From: WHSW01 sp963729075
Lineage (GTDB): Bacteria; Actinomycetota; Thermoleophilia; Solirubrobacterales; 70-9
DNA length: 64,000 nucleotides
Direction of reading: 5' to 3'
Assembly (NCBI GenBank): GCA_963729075.1
Contig: CAVSMU010000014.1
Coordinates: 181,655-245,654, forward strand
Positions 43,384-51,994 of the stretch are shown here, in pieces (the stretch's first letter is position 1; every line of letters begins with the position of its first letter). The notes beneath the pieces were generated by a model. That model had not been told where the DNA came from and did not search any database. It saw only the letters and a list, made by a program, of their open reading frames with translations. Position numbers and translations under genes: made by a program.

Positions 43384-44297
43384 ACGCGCACCACCCCCTC
43401 GTAGGGATCATGGGTCTCGATCTCGCGGTCGAGCACCTGGCGGATCGCGATCTCCTCGGAGGCGAGCGCGACCAGGTCGTCGTCCTCGTAGAGCACGAGC
43501 GGCTTGGCGCCGAGCTCGTCCTTCGCGACGCCGAGCTCGTCCTCGGTGACGCAGATGTAAGTGAAGACGCCGTCGAGCTCGGTGAGGCTGCGGTGCATCG
43601 CGTCCTCGAGCGAGAGGCCCTCGCTCATCTTCTGCGCGAGGTAGACGGCGATGATCTCCGAGTCGCAGTCGGACTGGAACCGGTGGCCGGCGCGCTGCAG
43701 GCGCCGGCGCCAGTCGTGGAAGTTGGTCAGCTGGCCGTTGTGGACGACCGCGACGTCGGGGAACGGGTAGGCCCAGTAAGGGTGGGCGTTGGCGATGTCG
43801 ACGTCGGACTCGGTCGCCATCCGGGCATGGCCGATCGCGTGGGTGCCGACGTAATCCCCGAGGCCGTACTGCGCGGACACCGTCTCGGCGTCGCCGAGGT
43901 CCTTGACGATCTCGAGCGAGCGTCCCAGCGACAGGACCTCGGTGTTGCGTACGCGCTCGACCGCGTCGGCGAGCTGCTTGAGGTCGCCGTCGAAGCCGAA
44001 GGTGACGGTCATCGTGTGGGCCGCCGGACGAATCGAATCGATCTTGGCCCCCGCGGCGCGCATCCGCGCCTCGACCTGCTCGCGCTGGCGCTCGAGCCGC
44101 CGCTCGAGGTCGGCGTCGTCGCTTGCCTCGCTGAGCTTGACGTGCATGACGTAGGTGTCGGCGTCGCCGCGGTAGAGCGCGTAGCCGGTCGAGTCCGGGC
44201 CCCGGTGCTTCATCGCCTGGAGCATGCGGGTCATGTCGCGGCCGACCTCGCGCTCGCCGCCCCCGTTGCGGTAGATGATCCCTGCGATCCCACACAT
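43371..44297 (-). CDS. mgsA: N-methylglutamate synthase subunit A-like, class II glutamine amidotransferase (copy 2)
   Basis: A 308-residue Ntn amidotransferase beginning MCGIAGIIYRNGGG, with Cys2 as nucleophile, and KHRGPDSTGYALYRG, GHARMATESDVDIANAHP, VAVVHNGQLTNFH and FQSDCDSEIIAVYL. An internal charged region (LERRLERQREQVEARMR) looks like an extended helix not found in copy 1. It begins 56 bp after gmaS2, a gap that contains one copy of the operon's intergenic repeat. Its C-terminus ends VRVWSR and overlaps mgsB2. Confidence 0.87.
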   Translation of the reverse strand: MCGIAGIIYRNGGGEREVGRDMTRMLQAMKHRGPDSTGYALYRGDADTYVMHVKLSEASDDADLERRLERQREQVEARMRAAGAKIDSIRPAAHTMTVTFGFDGDLKQLADAVERVRNTEVLSLGRSLEIVKDLGDAETVSAQYGLGDYVGTHAIGHARMATESDVDIANAHPYWAYPFPDVAVVHNGQLTNFHDWRRRLQRAGHRFQSDCDSEIIAVYLAQKMSEGLSLEDAMHRSLTELDGVFTYICVTEDELGVAKDELGAKPLVLYEDDDLVALASEEIAIRQVLDREIETHDPYEGVVRVWSR

Positions 44298-44308
44298 CAG
44301 ACTAGGCG

Positions 44309-44352
44309 CCTCAACAGCGGCGCAACTCGGCTTCGCCTTCGGCTCCGCCTCA
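44309..44352 (-). repeat. Intergenic repeat copy B in the gmaS2 operon
   Basis: Partner of the element at 41104-41145. It shares GAGGCGGAGC, GCGAAGCCGAGT and CGCTGTTGAGG in the same order and on the same strand. It lies between the gmaS2 stop (44353) and the mgsA2 start (44297). The two gaps therefore appear to have been seeded by the same element. Confidence 0.65.
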
Positions 44353-45801
44353 TCACGGAAGAACCTCCAGGTACTCCTCCCGCTCCCAGTCGGTGACCGC
44401 GGCGAGGTGGCGCTCCCACTCGTCGCGCTTGTAGTGCATGAACACGTCGTACAGACGGCCCGGCATCGCACTGCGCACGACCTCGTCGGCCTCGAGCGCT
44501 TCGAGCGCCGCGCCCAGGTGGTCGGGCACGCGCTCGAACTCGGTCCCCTCGGCCAGCAGGTCATACGTGTTCCGCTGCTGCGGCGGGCCCGGATCGAGCT
44601 CGCGGTGCACGCCGTCCAGCCCGGCGGTCAGCAACGCCGCCTGGGTCAGATAGGGATTGCAGGCCGAGTCGACGCCCCGGAACTCGAACCGTCCGCCGCT
44701 CGCCACCCGCACGGTGCAGGTGCGGTTCTGCCAGCCGTAGTTCTTGTACACCGGCGCCCAGAAGCCGAAGTCCCACATCCGCTTGTAGGAGTTGACCGTC
44801 GGGGACCCGATGCAGACGAGGGCCTTGAAGTGGTCCAGGATCCCGCCCATGAACCGCTGGCCGATCTCGGAGAGCTGGGCCGGCCCGTCGGGGTCGTGGA
44901 AGACGTTCTTGCCGTCTTCGTCGACGAGCGTGAAGTGGTGGTGGTGGCCGTTCGCCGAGACGCCGGTGAACGGCTTCGGCATGAACGAAGCGTGCAGGCC
45001 GTGGTTGCGCCCCACCGCGGTGCAGATCTGGCGGTAGGTGGTGATGTTGTCGGCCGTGCGCAGCGCGCGGTCGAAGCGGAAGTTGAGCTCGAGCTGGCCG
45101 GGCGCGTCCTCGTGGTCGCCGTAGCTCATGTCGAGCCCCATCGCCTTGCCGTAGGAGACGACGTCGAGGATCACCGGCCGCAGCTGCTCGAACTGGTTGA
45201 TGTGGTAGCACCAGGGCTTGGTCACGCCCTCGGGCGCGTCGCCGTCCTCGGAGAGCTTCAGCCACATCATCTCGGGCTCGATCCCGCACAGGAACGAGTA
45301 GCCGAGCTCCTCCTCGACCTCGTGCGCGACCCGCTTCAGGTTCTGGCGCGGGTCGGCGTCGAGCAGCTCGCCGGTCTCGGTGTCGTAGCAGTCGCAGTAG
45401 ACCCGGGCGACCCGCGGCTCCCACGGCAGCCGCCGGAAAGTGTCGAGGTCGGCGATCGCCGCGAGCTCGGACTCCTCGGGGCCGAAGCCGATGTAGTTGT
45501 CCTGGCGGTCGGTGAAGAGGTCGGCCGTCGCACCGTAGACGAGCTGGTATCCGCGCTCGGCGACCCGCGGGAACCAATCGGCGACCACGCCCTTGCCGTT
45601 GATGTGGCCGCTGATCGAGACCTGCTGGAAGAACACGTACTCGATCCCCTCCCGTTCGATCTCGGCCGTGATGTCGGCGATCCGCTCGGCGCGACCGGGC
45701 GCGGAACGCGCTTCGTCGAGCGTCTTCGGCGGCGGCTCGATCCTCGGCGATTCGAGGATGTTCCGAACCTCGCTGGGGGTGCCGTTCTTAGCTTCGGCCA
45801 C
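44353..45801 (-). CDS. gmaS: Gamma-glutamylamide synthetase-like glutamine synthetase (GlnT type, copy 2)
   Basis: GS-fold ligase of 482 residues. Blocks: CGIEPEMMWLKL (metal/glutamate), HEDAPGQLELNF, FMPKPFTGVSANGHHHHFTL (ATP and metal ligands, with a run of His), NRTCTVRVASGG and CNPYLTQAALLTAGLDG. The N-terminal half differs strongly from copy 1. It heads the second operon (gmaS2-mgsABC2-orf147-two FAD enzymes-SDR). Divergent sequence and a different oxidase suggest another primary amine than methylamine, for example a longer alkylamine. That is inference. Confidence 0.82.
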   Translation of the reverse strand: MAEAKNGTPSEVRNILESPRIEPPPKTLDEARSAPGRAERIADITAEIEREGIEYVFFQQVSISGHINGKGVVADWFPRVAERGYQLVYGATADLFTDRQDNYIGFGPEESELAAIADLDTFRRLPWEPRVARVYCDCYDTETGELLDADPRQNLKRVAHEVEEELGYSFLCGIEPEMMWLKLSEDGDAPEGVTKPWCYHINQFEQLRPVILDVVSYGKAMGLDMSYGDHEDAPGQLELNFRFDRALRTADNITTYRQICTAVGRNHGLHASFMPKPFTGVSANGHHHHFTLVDEDGKNVFHDPDGPAQLSEIGQRFMGGILDHFKALVCIGSPTVNSYKRMWDFGFWAPVYKNYGWQNRTCTVRVASGGRFEFRGVDSACNPYLTQAALLTAGLDGVHRELDPGPPQQRNTYDLLAEGTEFERVPDHLGAALEALEADEVVRSAMPGRLYDVFMHYKRDEWERHLAAVTDWEREEYLEVLP

Positions 45802-45836
45802 TAACCGTCTCCTCTCCGGTGCTTGGGTCGGTGCTC

Positions 45837-45868
45837 ACTATAAAGCGGCGATTGAACAAAAAGGTACA
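45837..45868 (-). promoter_or_regulatory. Promoter of the gmaS2 operon with TGTACC-type operator
   Basis: On the minus strand a good -10 TATAGT (45842-45837) lies 35 bp before the gmaS2 ATG. The element TGTACCTTTTTGTTCA (45868-45853) covers the -35 region. It matches the sites at 26380, 55320 and 55954 in the outer TGTACC and most of the right half. Confidence 0.6.
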
Positions 45869-45886
45869 TTCCGGGCGTCTCGCGGC

Positions 45887-46604
45887 TCAAGACGCGCCGC
45901 CCACGACATCGAGCCAGTTCTCGAACAGGCGCCGCGCGGGCGGATGCAAATCGTCCGAGCGCCGCTCGATGTCGGCGATGAACGCGGCGCCGTCGCGCTC
46001 CCCGAGGGTCCGGGCCAGCGACTCGCGGTAGGCCGGGATCTCGCCCCACTCGCGCGCCATCTCGCCCGTCACCTCGAGGTGGAACTGGACCCCGTAGGCG
46101 CGCGCGCCCGCCCGGAACGCCTGGTTGGCCACCATCGGCGAGCTCGCGAGCCGCACGGCGCCCTCAGGGAGGTCGAAGGTGTCGCCGTGCCACTGCAGCG
46201 AGACGACCGGGTCATCGATGCCGGCGAACAGCGGGTCGTCGCGACCCTCGGGCGTGAGCTCGACGTCGAGCAGCCCGACCTCCGGCGCCGGCGCCTCGTA
46301 GACGCGGGCGCCGAGCGCCGCGGCGAGCAGCTGCACGCCGAGGCAGACACCGAGGAACGGCCGGCCGGCGTCCACCGCCTCGCGGACCCACCGCCGCTCG
46401 TCCGCCAGCCACGGGTGCTCGGCCTCGTCGCCGACGCCCATCGGCCCGCCCATCGCGAGCACGGCGTCGAACTCGCGCCAGTCGGGCAGCGGCTCACCCT
46501 CGTCGAGCTCGACGGCCCGCGCCTCCACCCCACGCTCCGCGCATCACGTCGGAGAACACGCCCGGGTGCTCGCAGGCGATGTGCTGGAGGACCGCCAGGC
46601 GCAC
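45887..46604 (-). CDS. Class I glutamine amidotransferase-like protein, frameshifted near the N-terminus
   Basis: A GATase-1 fold protein. The catalytic triad is recognisable: Cys in FLGVCLGVQLLAAALG, and His and Glu in YGVQFHLEVT. The N-terminus (VRLAVLQHIACEHPGVFSDVMR) is encoded from GTG 46604 in one frame. The rest (VEARAVELDEGEPLPDW onwards) is in the next frame. One extra G at CGCGGAGCG (about 46537) explains the break. Such stand-alone proteins hydrolyse gamma-glutamyl bonds or act in nitrogen metabolism. It is the last gene of the amt operon and precedes the gmaS2 promoter. Confidence 0.78.
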
Positions 46605-46606
46605 CG

Positions 46607-47002
46607 TCAGGGCGCCTCCTCCTGGCTGCGCTTCGCGTCCTTCTGCTCGTCTAGCTGCACGATCTCGCCGGTGGTCGCGTCGATGCGGGCCACTGCGAGC
46701 TCCTTGAACGTGCCGTCCCCCGGCCCCGGGGTCGAGAGCGAGACGATCCAGAACGGCTGCCGGTCGAGGCCCTGGCGCAGCAGCCTCACCTGGGTGTTCT
46801 CGGGCTCGAAGCTGACCCGCTCGGTTGCGGCGGCGACGGCCTCGTCCTGGGTGACCTTGATCTGCTCGTCCTGGCAGCTGCGGGCCACGAAGAAGGCGAG
46901 CACGAAGACGCCCGCGACCACAGCGACCCGCGGCCAGGTGGGGGATCTGCGCGAGGCCGTGCCGCTCAACGGCCGGCCGCGCTCGTCGCCGGGCGCGCTC
47001 AC
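46607..47002 (-). CDS. Membrane-anchored protein with PepSY-like C-terminus (unknown function)
   Basis: A 131-residue protein. A basic N-terminus and one hydrophobic helix (VAVVAGVFVLAFFVA) are followed by SCQDEQIKVTQDEAVAAATER. The soluble part (FWIVSLSTPG ... LAVARIDATTGEIVQLDEQ) matches the pattern of PepSY-like domains, in which VxxxARIDAxTGEI is typical. GTG 47002 gives the best start. The open frame extends upstream only because of a frameshift in the small gene before it. Role in the amt operon unknown. Confidence 0.65.
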   Translation of the reverse strand: MSAPGDERGRPLSGTASRRSPTWPRVAVVAGVFVLAFFVARSCQDEQIKVTQDEAVAAATERVSFEPENTQVRLLRQGLDRQPFWIVSLSTPGPGDGTFKELAVARIDATTGEIVQLDEQKDAKRSQEEAP

Positions 47003-47025
47003 GCCGCGAGTGTATTCGTGGCCGC

Positions 47026-47179
47026 TCAGACGGTCGGGCGGAACTCGTCCCCGATGATCGGTGCCGAGCACGATGATCAGGACGACGATCACGCAGATGA
47101 TCGAGATCACGAGCATCGCGATCTCGAACGACCGGACGTGCGTCTGCTTCGGCGGGAACTTGATCTGCTTGCCGTTCAT
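47026..47179 (-). CDS. Small single-span membrane protein in the amt operon (about 50 aa, apparent frameshift)
   Basis: MNGKQIKFPPKQTHVRSFE leads into a strongly hydrophobic helix (IAMLVISIICVIVVLIIVLG). Removing one base near 47062 (CACCGATCATC) gives the natural ending GTIIGDEFRPTV and a stop at 47026. Uncorrected, the frame runs into the next gene. The ATG overlaps the upstream stop (ATGA). Conservation of a short amphipathic end suggests a transporter partner, which is inference. Confidence 0.6.
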
Positions 47180-47532
47180 GGAGTCTCCTCGGGCGCTCCC
47201 GTCATCCCGGGCTGCGGCCCCTCGGGGGTCGGGTCGCGGCGGCCGAGCGCGTAGGCGATGAGCCGGCGGTTCTCGACCAGGATCCACGCGAGCAGGACGG
47301 CGACCATGACCACGATCCCGATCCACGTCAGGACCATGTAGGCGCTCTCAGCGCCGACGCCCTCGGGGCCATAGGTCGAGCCCGGGCCGAAGGTCATGAA
47401 TCCCGAGCCGGTGTCCACGCACTCCTGGTAGGGGTCGCCCATCACGAAGTCGGCCGAGTCCTCGACGCGAGCCTCTTCGGTGCCGGGATCGCTGCTGACG
47501 CATGCGGGTGAGCTGTCGATGATCGCCGGCAT
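47176..47532 (-). CDS. Small membrane protein downstream of the ammonium transporter (118 aa)
   Basis: Residues 1-60 are acidic with several Cys (SSPACVSSD, YQECVDTG) and look extracellular. One membrane helix follows (YMVLTWIGIVVMVAVLLAWILV), then a short basic cytoplasmic tail (ENRRLIAYALGRRD) and Pro-rich end. It overlaps the amt stop (TGATG) and the next small gene (ATGA), so it is tightly co-translated with Amt. No family recognised. It could be an Amt-associated subunit. Confidence 0.65.
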   Translation of the reverse strand: MPAIIDSSPACVSSDPGTEEARVEDSADFVMGDPYQECVDTGSGFMTFGPGSTYGPEGVGAESAYMVLTWIGIVVMVAVLLAWILVENRRLIAYALGRRDPTPEGPQPGMTGAPEETP

Positions 47533-49016
47533 CAGCCGGGCCCTCCTCTCGGCGGGGGTCTGCTCGACGCGGGTCTGCCGCTCATTGTCGTGACGAGTTC
47601 ACGCGCCGCCTCGGCCTGCACCACGTCCGCGGGCACCCGGGCGCCGTCGGGCTCGATCACCAGGTCCGGTGCGTGCTCGAACTCCGGCACGTGGATGTCC
47701 GGCTCGTACTCGGCCGGGTCAAGCCCATCGAGCTCGACCTCGGGCGGCACGCGCAACAGGTTGAGCGACTTCAGCACCTTCGCGGCGATCCACCCCGACA
47801 GGAAGCCGAGCGGCAGGAACGTCGCGAGCCCCATCAACTGGCCGCCGATCGAGCTCTCGACGTTGTTGACGCCGGTCGGATAGCCGGCCGCGAACACCCC
47901 GACCCAGATGATGCCCATGAATCCGGCGAAGCCGTGCACCGCCACCGCCCCGACCGTGTCGTCGACGCGCATCTTCGTCTCGATCCAGTTGCCGGCCCAG
48001 ACCGTCAGCGCGGCGGTCCCCATCGCGATCAGGTAGCCGAGCGTCGGCGCATAGACGTCGGCGCCGGCCGACACGCTGATGACGCCCGCTAAGCCGCCGG
48101 AGACGGTCCAGAACGGATCGCCGCGGCTGGCGAAGTAGCCGCCCGTGAACCCGCCGGCGAAGCCGAAGGTGATGATCATCGCGATCGAGCCCAGCGTGGT
48201 CGGGCTGAGGTAGATGTTCGCCCAGCCCGGGATCGTGGTCGAGACGATCACGAGGCACGCCGCGTAGAAGCCGTAGAACCCTGTGAAGATCAGCATCAGT
48301 CCCATCAGGGTCATATGGATGTTGTGGGGTCTGAAGGTGCGCGCCAGGCCCTCCTTCGTGTACTTGCCGATCCGCGGTCCGAGGTTGAACAGCACCCCGA
48401 GCGTGAAGGCGCCCGAGACGCCGTGCACGACCGCCGATGCGATCGAGTCGTGGAAGCCGAACCGGAGCGTCAGCCAGCCGCCGAAGCTCCAGCCCCAGGC
48501 GGCGTCGAGGATCCAGACCGCCGAGCCGAGCAGGACCGCGAGCACGAGGTAGGCGGAGAGCCGCACGCGCTCGAGCAGCGCGCCGGACATGATCGACGCC
48601 GTCGTCCAGGAGAAGAGCAGGAACGCGAGGAAGAAGACGAGGTTGATGTTGTTGGTCAGGTTCGGCCCGAAGATGTCGGACCACGGGATCCCGCCCTGAC
48701 ACGCCGCCGCCGTGAAGTCGGTGCTGTTGGGCCCGATCGGCAGGCCCGGCATGTTGCAGTTGTAGATCCACCAGCCGAAGTAGTAGAAGCTCGGCGTGAC
48801 GACGGCGATCGTGAGGATGTTCTTCATCGCCGTGGCGAGCGCGTTCTTGCGTCGCGCGACGCCGGTCTCGTAGGTCATGAAGCCGACGTGGATCAACCAC
48901 ATCAGCACGACCGTGAAGAAGTAGAACTGCTCGCCGAGGATTACGCTGTCGAGCCCGAGGCTGTCGGCGCTCGCCGCGTCGCCGAGCTTCTCGACCTGGG
49001 CGACTAGGAACTCCAC
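47532..49016 (-). CDS. amt: Ammonium/methylammonium transporter (Amt family)
   Basis: A 494-residue protein with about 11 membrane helices. The pore twin-His motif is visible as VVHGVSGAFTLG (first His) and VAVHGFAGFMGII (second His). Family blocks include FAGGFTGGYFASRGDP in the second half. The C-terminal cytoplasmic tail (VELDGLDPAEYEPDIHVPEFEHAPDL) is unusually long and acidic. Known Amt proteins take up ammonium and methylammonium, which fits the methylamine genes around it. It heads a five-gene leftward operon and diverges from the PucR-type regulator over 219 bp. Confidence 0.93.
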   Translation of the reverse strand: MEFLVAQVEKLGDAASADSLGLDSVILGEQFYFFTVVLMWLIHVGFMTYETGVARRKNALATAMKNILTIAVVTPSFYYFGWWIYNCNMPGLPIGPNSTDFTAAACQGGIPWSDIFGPNLTNNINLVFFLAFLLFSWTTASIMSGALLERVRLSAYLVLAVLLGSAVWILDAAWGWSFGGWLTLRFGFHDSIASAVVHGVSGAFTLGVLFNLGPRIGKYTKEGLARTFRPHNIHMTLMGLMLIFTGFYGFYAACLVIVSTTIPGWANIYLSPTTLGSIAMIITFGFAGGFTGGYFASRGDPFWTVSGGLAGVISVSAGADVYAPTLGYLIAMGTAALTVWAGNWIETKMRVDDTVGAVAVHGFAGFMGIIWVGVFAAGYPTGVNNVESSIGGQLMGLATFLPLGFLSGWIAAKVLKSLNLLRVPPEVELDGLDPAEYEPDIHVPEFEHAPDLVIEPDGARVPADVVQAEAARELVTTMSGRPASSRPPPRGGPG

Positions 49017-49118
49017 CCTCGGCCCCTCCGAGCGTGTGCCGCGGTCACGACACGGGTGTCATCAGCCTTCCGACCCACCGACGGCAGGAACGTATCGGCA
49101 TCGGGAGCGCCGCTGACA

Positions 49119-49135
49119 ATGGGCAATCCGCCCAT
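49119..49135. promoter_or_regulatory. Inverted repeat between amt and the PucR-type regulator
   Basis: ATGGGC (49119-49124) and GCCCAT (49130-49135) flank AATCC, giving a perfect 6-bp-arm dyad in the divergent control region. It differs from the TGTACC element, so it may be the site of the adjacent regulator on amt. Confidence 0.5.
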
Positions 49136-49235
49136 ACTTGGCGAGCCCCGAGTGTAGGATCGGGCCATAGTGCTCGCCGGCGCCGGGGAATACCCTGACC
49201 GCGCCAGGTTCCCCGAGAGAGAACGGAGGTCTCGC

Positions 49236-51042
49236 TTGACGGTGGAGGTGGTCTCGGAGAGGGATGACGCGGTCGAACGGGCACGACGCGAGAACGAGAC
49301 GCTTTACGCGGTGATCAAGACGGTCTCGTCGTCGCTCGACCTCGACCGGGTCCTGGACGGCATCGTCGAGATCGCCACCAACGCGACCGGCTGCCACGCC
49401 TGCTTCATCTACTTCCTCGAGGGCGAGCGGCTGGTGCTGCGGGCGGCGTCGGCGCGCTACTCGCGCTTCGTCGGCGAGCTGGGGCTCGGCGTCGACGAGG
49501 GCCTCGCGGGCTGGGTCGCCCGCACGAAGACGCCGGAGTTCATCCGCGAGAACGCAATGGAGGACCCGCGGATGAAGTACGTCGCCGAGCTCGAGGAGGA
49601 GCGCTTCCAGTCGATGGTCGCCGTACCGATCCTCGCCAAGGCCGGCGACGTGATCGGGGTGGTCGTCCTGCACACGGAGGCGCCGCGCGAGTTCGACCAC
49701 GACGTCCTCAACTTCCTCGTCCACACCGCGTCGCTGGTCGGCGGCGCGATCGAGAACGCCCAGCTCTACGCCGAGGCCCGTAGGCGGGTCGGGGCGCTCA
49801 CCACCCTCACGCAGCTGAGCCAGGCGCTCGCCGGTGTGACCGTGCGGGAGGACCTCTACGACGTCGTCACCCGCGGGACCCGCGAGCTGCTCCGAGCCGA
49901 CGCCTGCCAGATCTACCGCCTGGACGTCGAGGGCGACGAGCTCGCGCTGGCCGGGTCCGACCCCGACGGTGCCCCGGCGCCGAGCCCCCGTCCAGGGGGC
50001 ACCGGCCTCGTGCTCGACCTGATGCGGCGCGCCGGCGGGCGCGGCTCGAACGGCCGCCCCAGGGTGGAGCGGGCGCTGTGGCCGGACCTCGACGACAGCG
50101 CACTCCTGGTCGCGCCGCTGGTCGCTCGCGACGAGCAGCTCGGGGTCCTTTGCTGTCTGGCCAACGAGCGGCAGTTCAGCGACGAGGACGCCGACCTGCT
50201 CGGCGCGGTCGCCAACCTGACGGCGGTCGGGCTGAAGAAGGCCGAGCTGATCGAGCGCCTGACGGCGGAGAACATCGTCAAGGACATGTTCGACGCCCTC
50301 GCCGCGGGATCGGTGGAGGCCGCGGAGGCCAAGGCGAGCGAAGCGCGCTGCGATCTCGCCGGCCGGCACCTGTTCCTGCACGTCGAGCGCGCCCCGCGCG
50401 CGAGCGACGGCGGGCCGCCGTGGCCCGAGCTCGCGGCCCGGCTCGAGACCCGCCTGCGGCGGCTCTATCCGCGTGCGTTCTTCGACTCGCGTCACGATCG
50501 GGTGCGCGGGCTCGCGCCGCTGCCGAACGGGCAGAGCGCCGTGGTCGAGCGGCTGCGCGCGGCGTGCGAGGAGCTCGGGCGCGAGGACGGCCTGGTCGTC
50601 GGGCTCAGCGAGGTCGACCGCGGCTCGGCGAGCGCGCGGCGACGGATGCGCGAGGCCGCCGACGCGGCGCGCATCGGCCGCTCGCTGGTCGCGCGACGGC
50701 GGCGCGGTCTGCTACCAGGAGCTCGGCGCGTACCGCTACCTCGTGCACCTCGACCTCGACGAGGCGCCGCGGGACCGCTACCGCGCCGCGGTGGAGCAGC
50801 TCGGCGACTACGACCGCCGCCGCGGCGCGCGGCTGGTCGAGACCCTGGAGCAGTTCCTCGCCGACCGCGGCAGCGTCACGGCGAGCGCGCGGGCGCTCTA
50901 CGTGCACCCGAACACGGTGCGCCAGCGGATCGAGCGGATCGAGCGGGTCAGCGGCCTCGACCTGCCCAACGAGGACCTGCTCTCGCTGGAGCTGGCGCTG
51001 AAGCTCGCCCGCCTGCACCGCGTCCGGACCGAGAAGGCCTAG
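49236..51042 (+). CDS. GAF-domain PucR/CdaR-type transcriptional regulator, apparent frameshift
   Basis: One or two GAF sensor domains (about residues 15-165 and 190-345) are followed by a PucR-type C-terminal helix-turn-helix. TTG 49236 has GGAGG 6 bp upstream and is preferred to GTG 49170. The first frame reads to RMREAADAARIGRSLVAR; the HTH end (CYQELGAYRYLVHLDL ... SARALYVHPNTVRQRIERI) is in the next frame. A missing base near 50691-50700 (expected ARDGGAVCYQEL) explains this. PucR-like proteins activate nitrogen-compound catabolism. Divergence from amt makes the amt operon its likely target. Confidence 0.82.
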
Positions 51043-51054
51043 GCCGAGATGGCC

Positions 51055-51270
51055 CTACGCGTGGCGGCGGACCCGCCTCACCGCCAGCCAGATCCAGAAG
51101 ATCCCGAAGCCGAGCACGTTGAGGATGAACACGAGCAGGACCCACCACGCCTTCCACAGGAACGGCAGGTCCGTCTCCTTCCAGAGCTCGTAGCCGGTCA
51201 GGTAGCACATGCCGATCAGCGTCAGGATCAGGATCGGCGGTGCCGCGCCGGTGAGCACGAAGAGGATCAT
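51055..51270 (-). CDS. Small two-span membrane protein (PLDc_N-like)
   Basis: A 71-residue protein. Helix 1 is ILFVLTGAAPPILILTLIGM, helix 2 is WWVLLVFILNVLGFGIFWIW, and the end is basic (VRRVRRHA). Aromatic residues and the VLLVFILNVLGFGIFW core recall the PLDc_N family of small membrane proteins. Function unknown. It lies between two convergent and divergent neighbours with little spacing. Confidence 0.55.
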   Translation of the reverse strand: MILFVLTGAAPPILILTLIGMCYLTGYELWKETDLPFLWKAWWVLLVFILNVLGFGIFWIWLAVRRVRRHA

Positions 51271-51302
51271 CGCCGCGGCGATCCTATACGCGGCCTGCGG
51301 CC

Positions 51303-51994
51303 ATGACGATCAGAGCGAAGCTGTACGCGGCCATCGTGCTCACGATCCTCGGACCGCTCGCAACGACCGCTGTCGCGCTACACGGGATGTCGCAGATGGG
51401 CGACCGCTTCGACGAGGTCCACCAGCGCGCCGAGCACGAAGCGCTCGCCCGCGAGCTGAAGTTCCTGGTCACCGACGTCAACGGCTGGCAGACGGCCTAC
51501 GGGTATGGCGACGGCTTCCTGCGCGCCCGGTTCGTTCGCTCGGCGGCGGAGCTTCGGGATCAGTTGGCAATCGCGAACGACACGCTCACCGACCCACCGG
51601 AAGGCGAGCTCCTCGCCGAGCTCGAGCATGAGTTCGACTCGTTCATGAGGCTCGACGCAGTGGCCTGGCGCAAGCTCCAGGCGGGCCAGACGGACCAGGT
51701 GCGGGACATCTTCCTCGGGCCCGAGCTCGAGCGCTTCGAGGCCATGGCCGCGACCGCCGAGGAGCTCGCGAGCTACGAGGCCGACCAGGCGACCGCGACC
51801 GAGGCCGCCTTCGACGACGCGCGCGACGAGGCCCGCCGCCGCCTGATCGCGGTGGCGCTCGGCGCCGGCGTCGTGGTCATCCTGCTGCTGGTCACCGCCA
51901 ACGACATCGCCCGCATGGCGCTCGAGGGGGAGCGGCGCATCCGTGCGCGGCCGAGGAGCTCCGACGAGCCGCCGCAGCGACCCAGCCGTCGTGA
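51303..51994 (+). CDS. Membrane sensor-like protein with extracellular four-helix domain, frameshift near end
   Basis: TM1 (KLYAAIVLTILGPLATTAVAL) and TM2 (LIAVALGAGVVVILLLVTAND) flank a helical extracytoplasmic region of about 150 residues. This is the layout of chemoreceptor/histidine-kinase input modules, but no kinase or signalling domain follows. The proper ending AAEELRRAAATQPS is reached in the next frame, after a lost base near 51942, and its TGA overlaps the antiporter GTG (GTGA). Ligand and output are unknown. Confidence 0.6.

Noticed and set aside
46607..47326. A 239-residue protein joining the small membrane protein and the PepSY-like protein.
   Set aside because: The join (GTDHRGRVPPDRLSGHEY) is unnatural, while removing one base gives a clean stop and two separate genes with their own starts.
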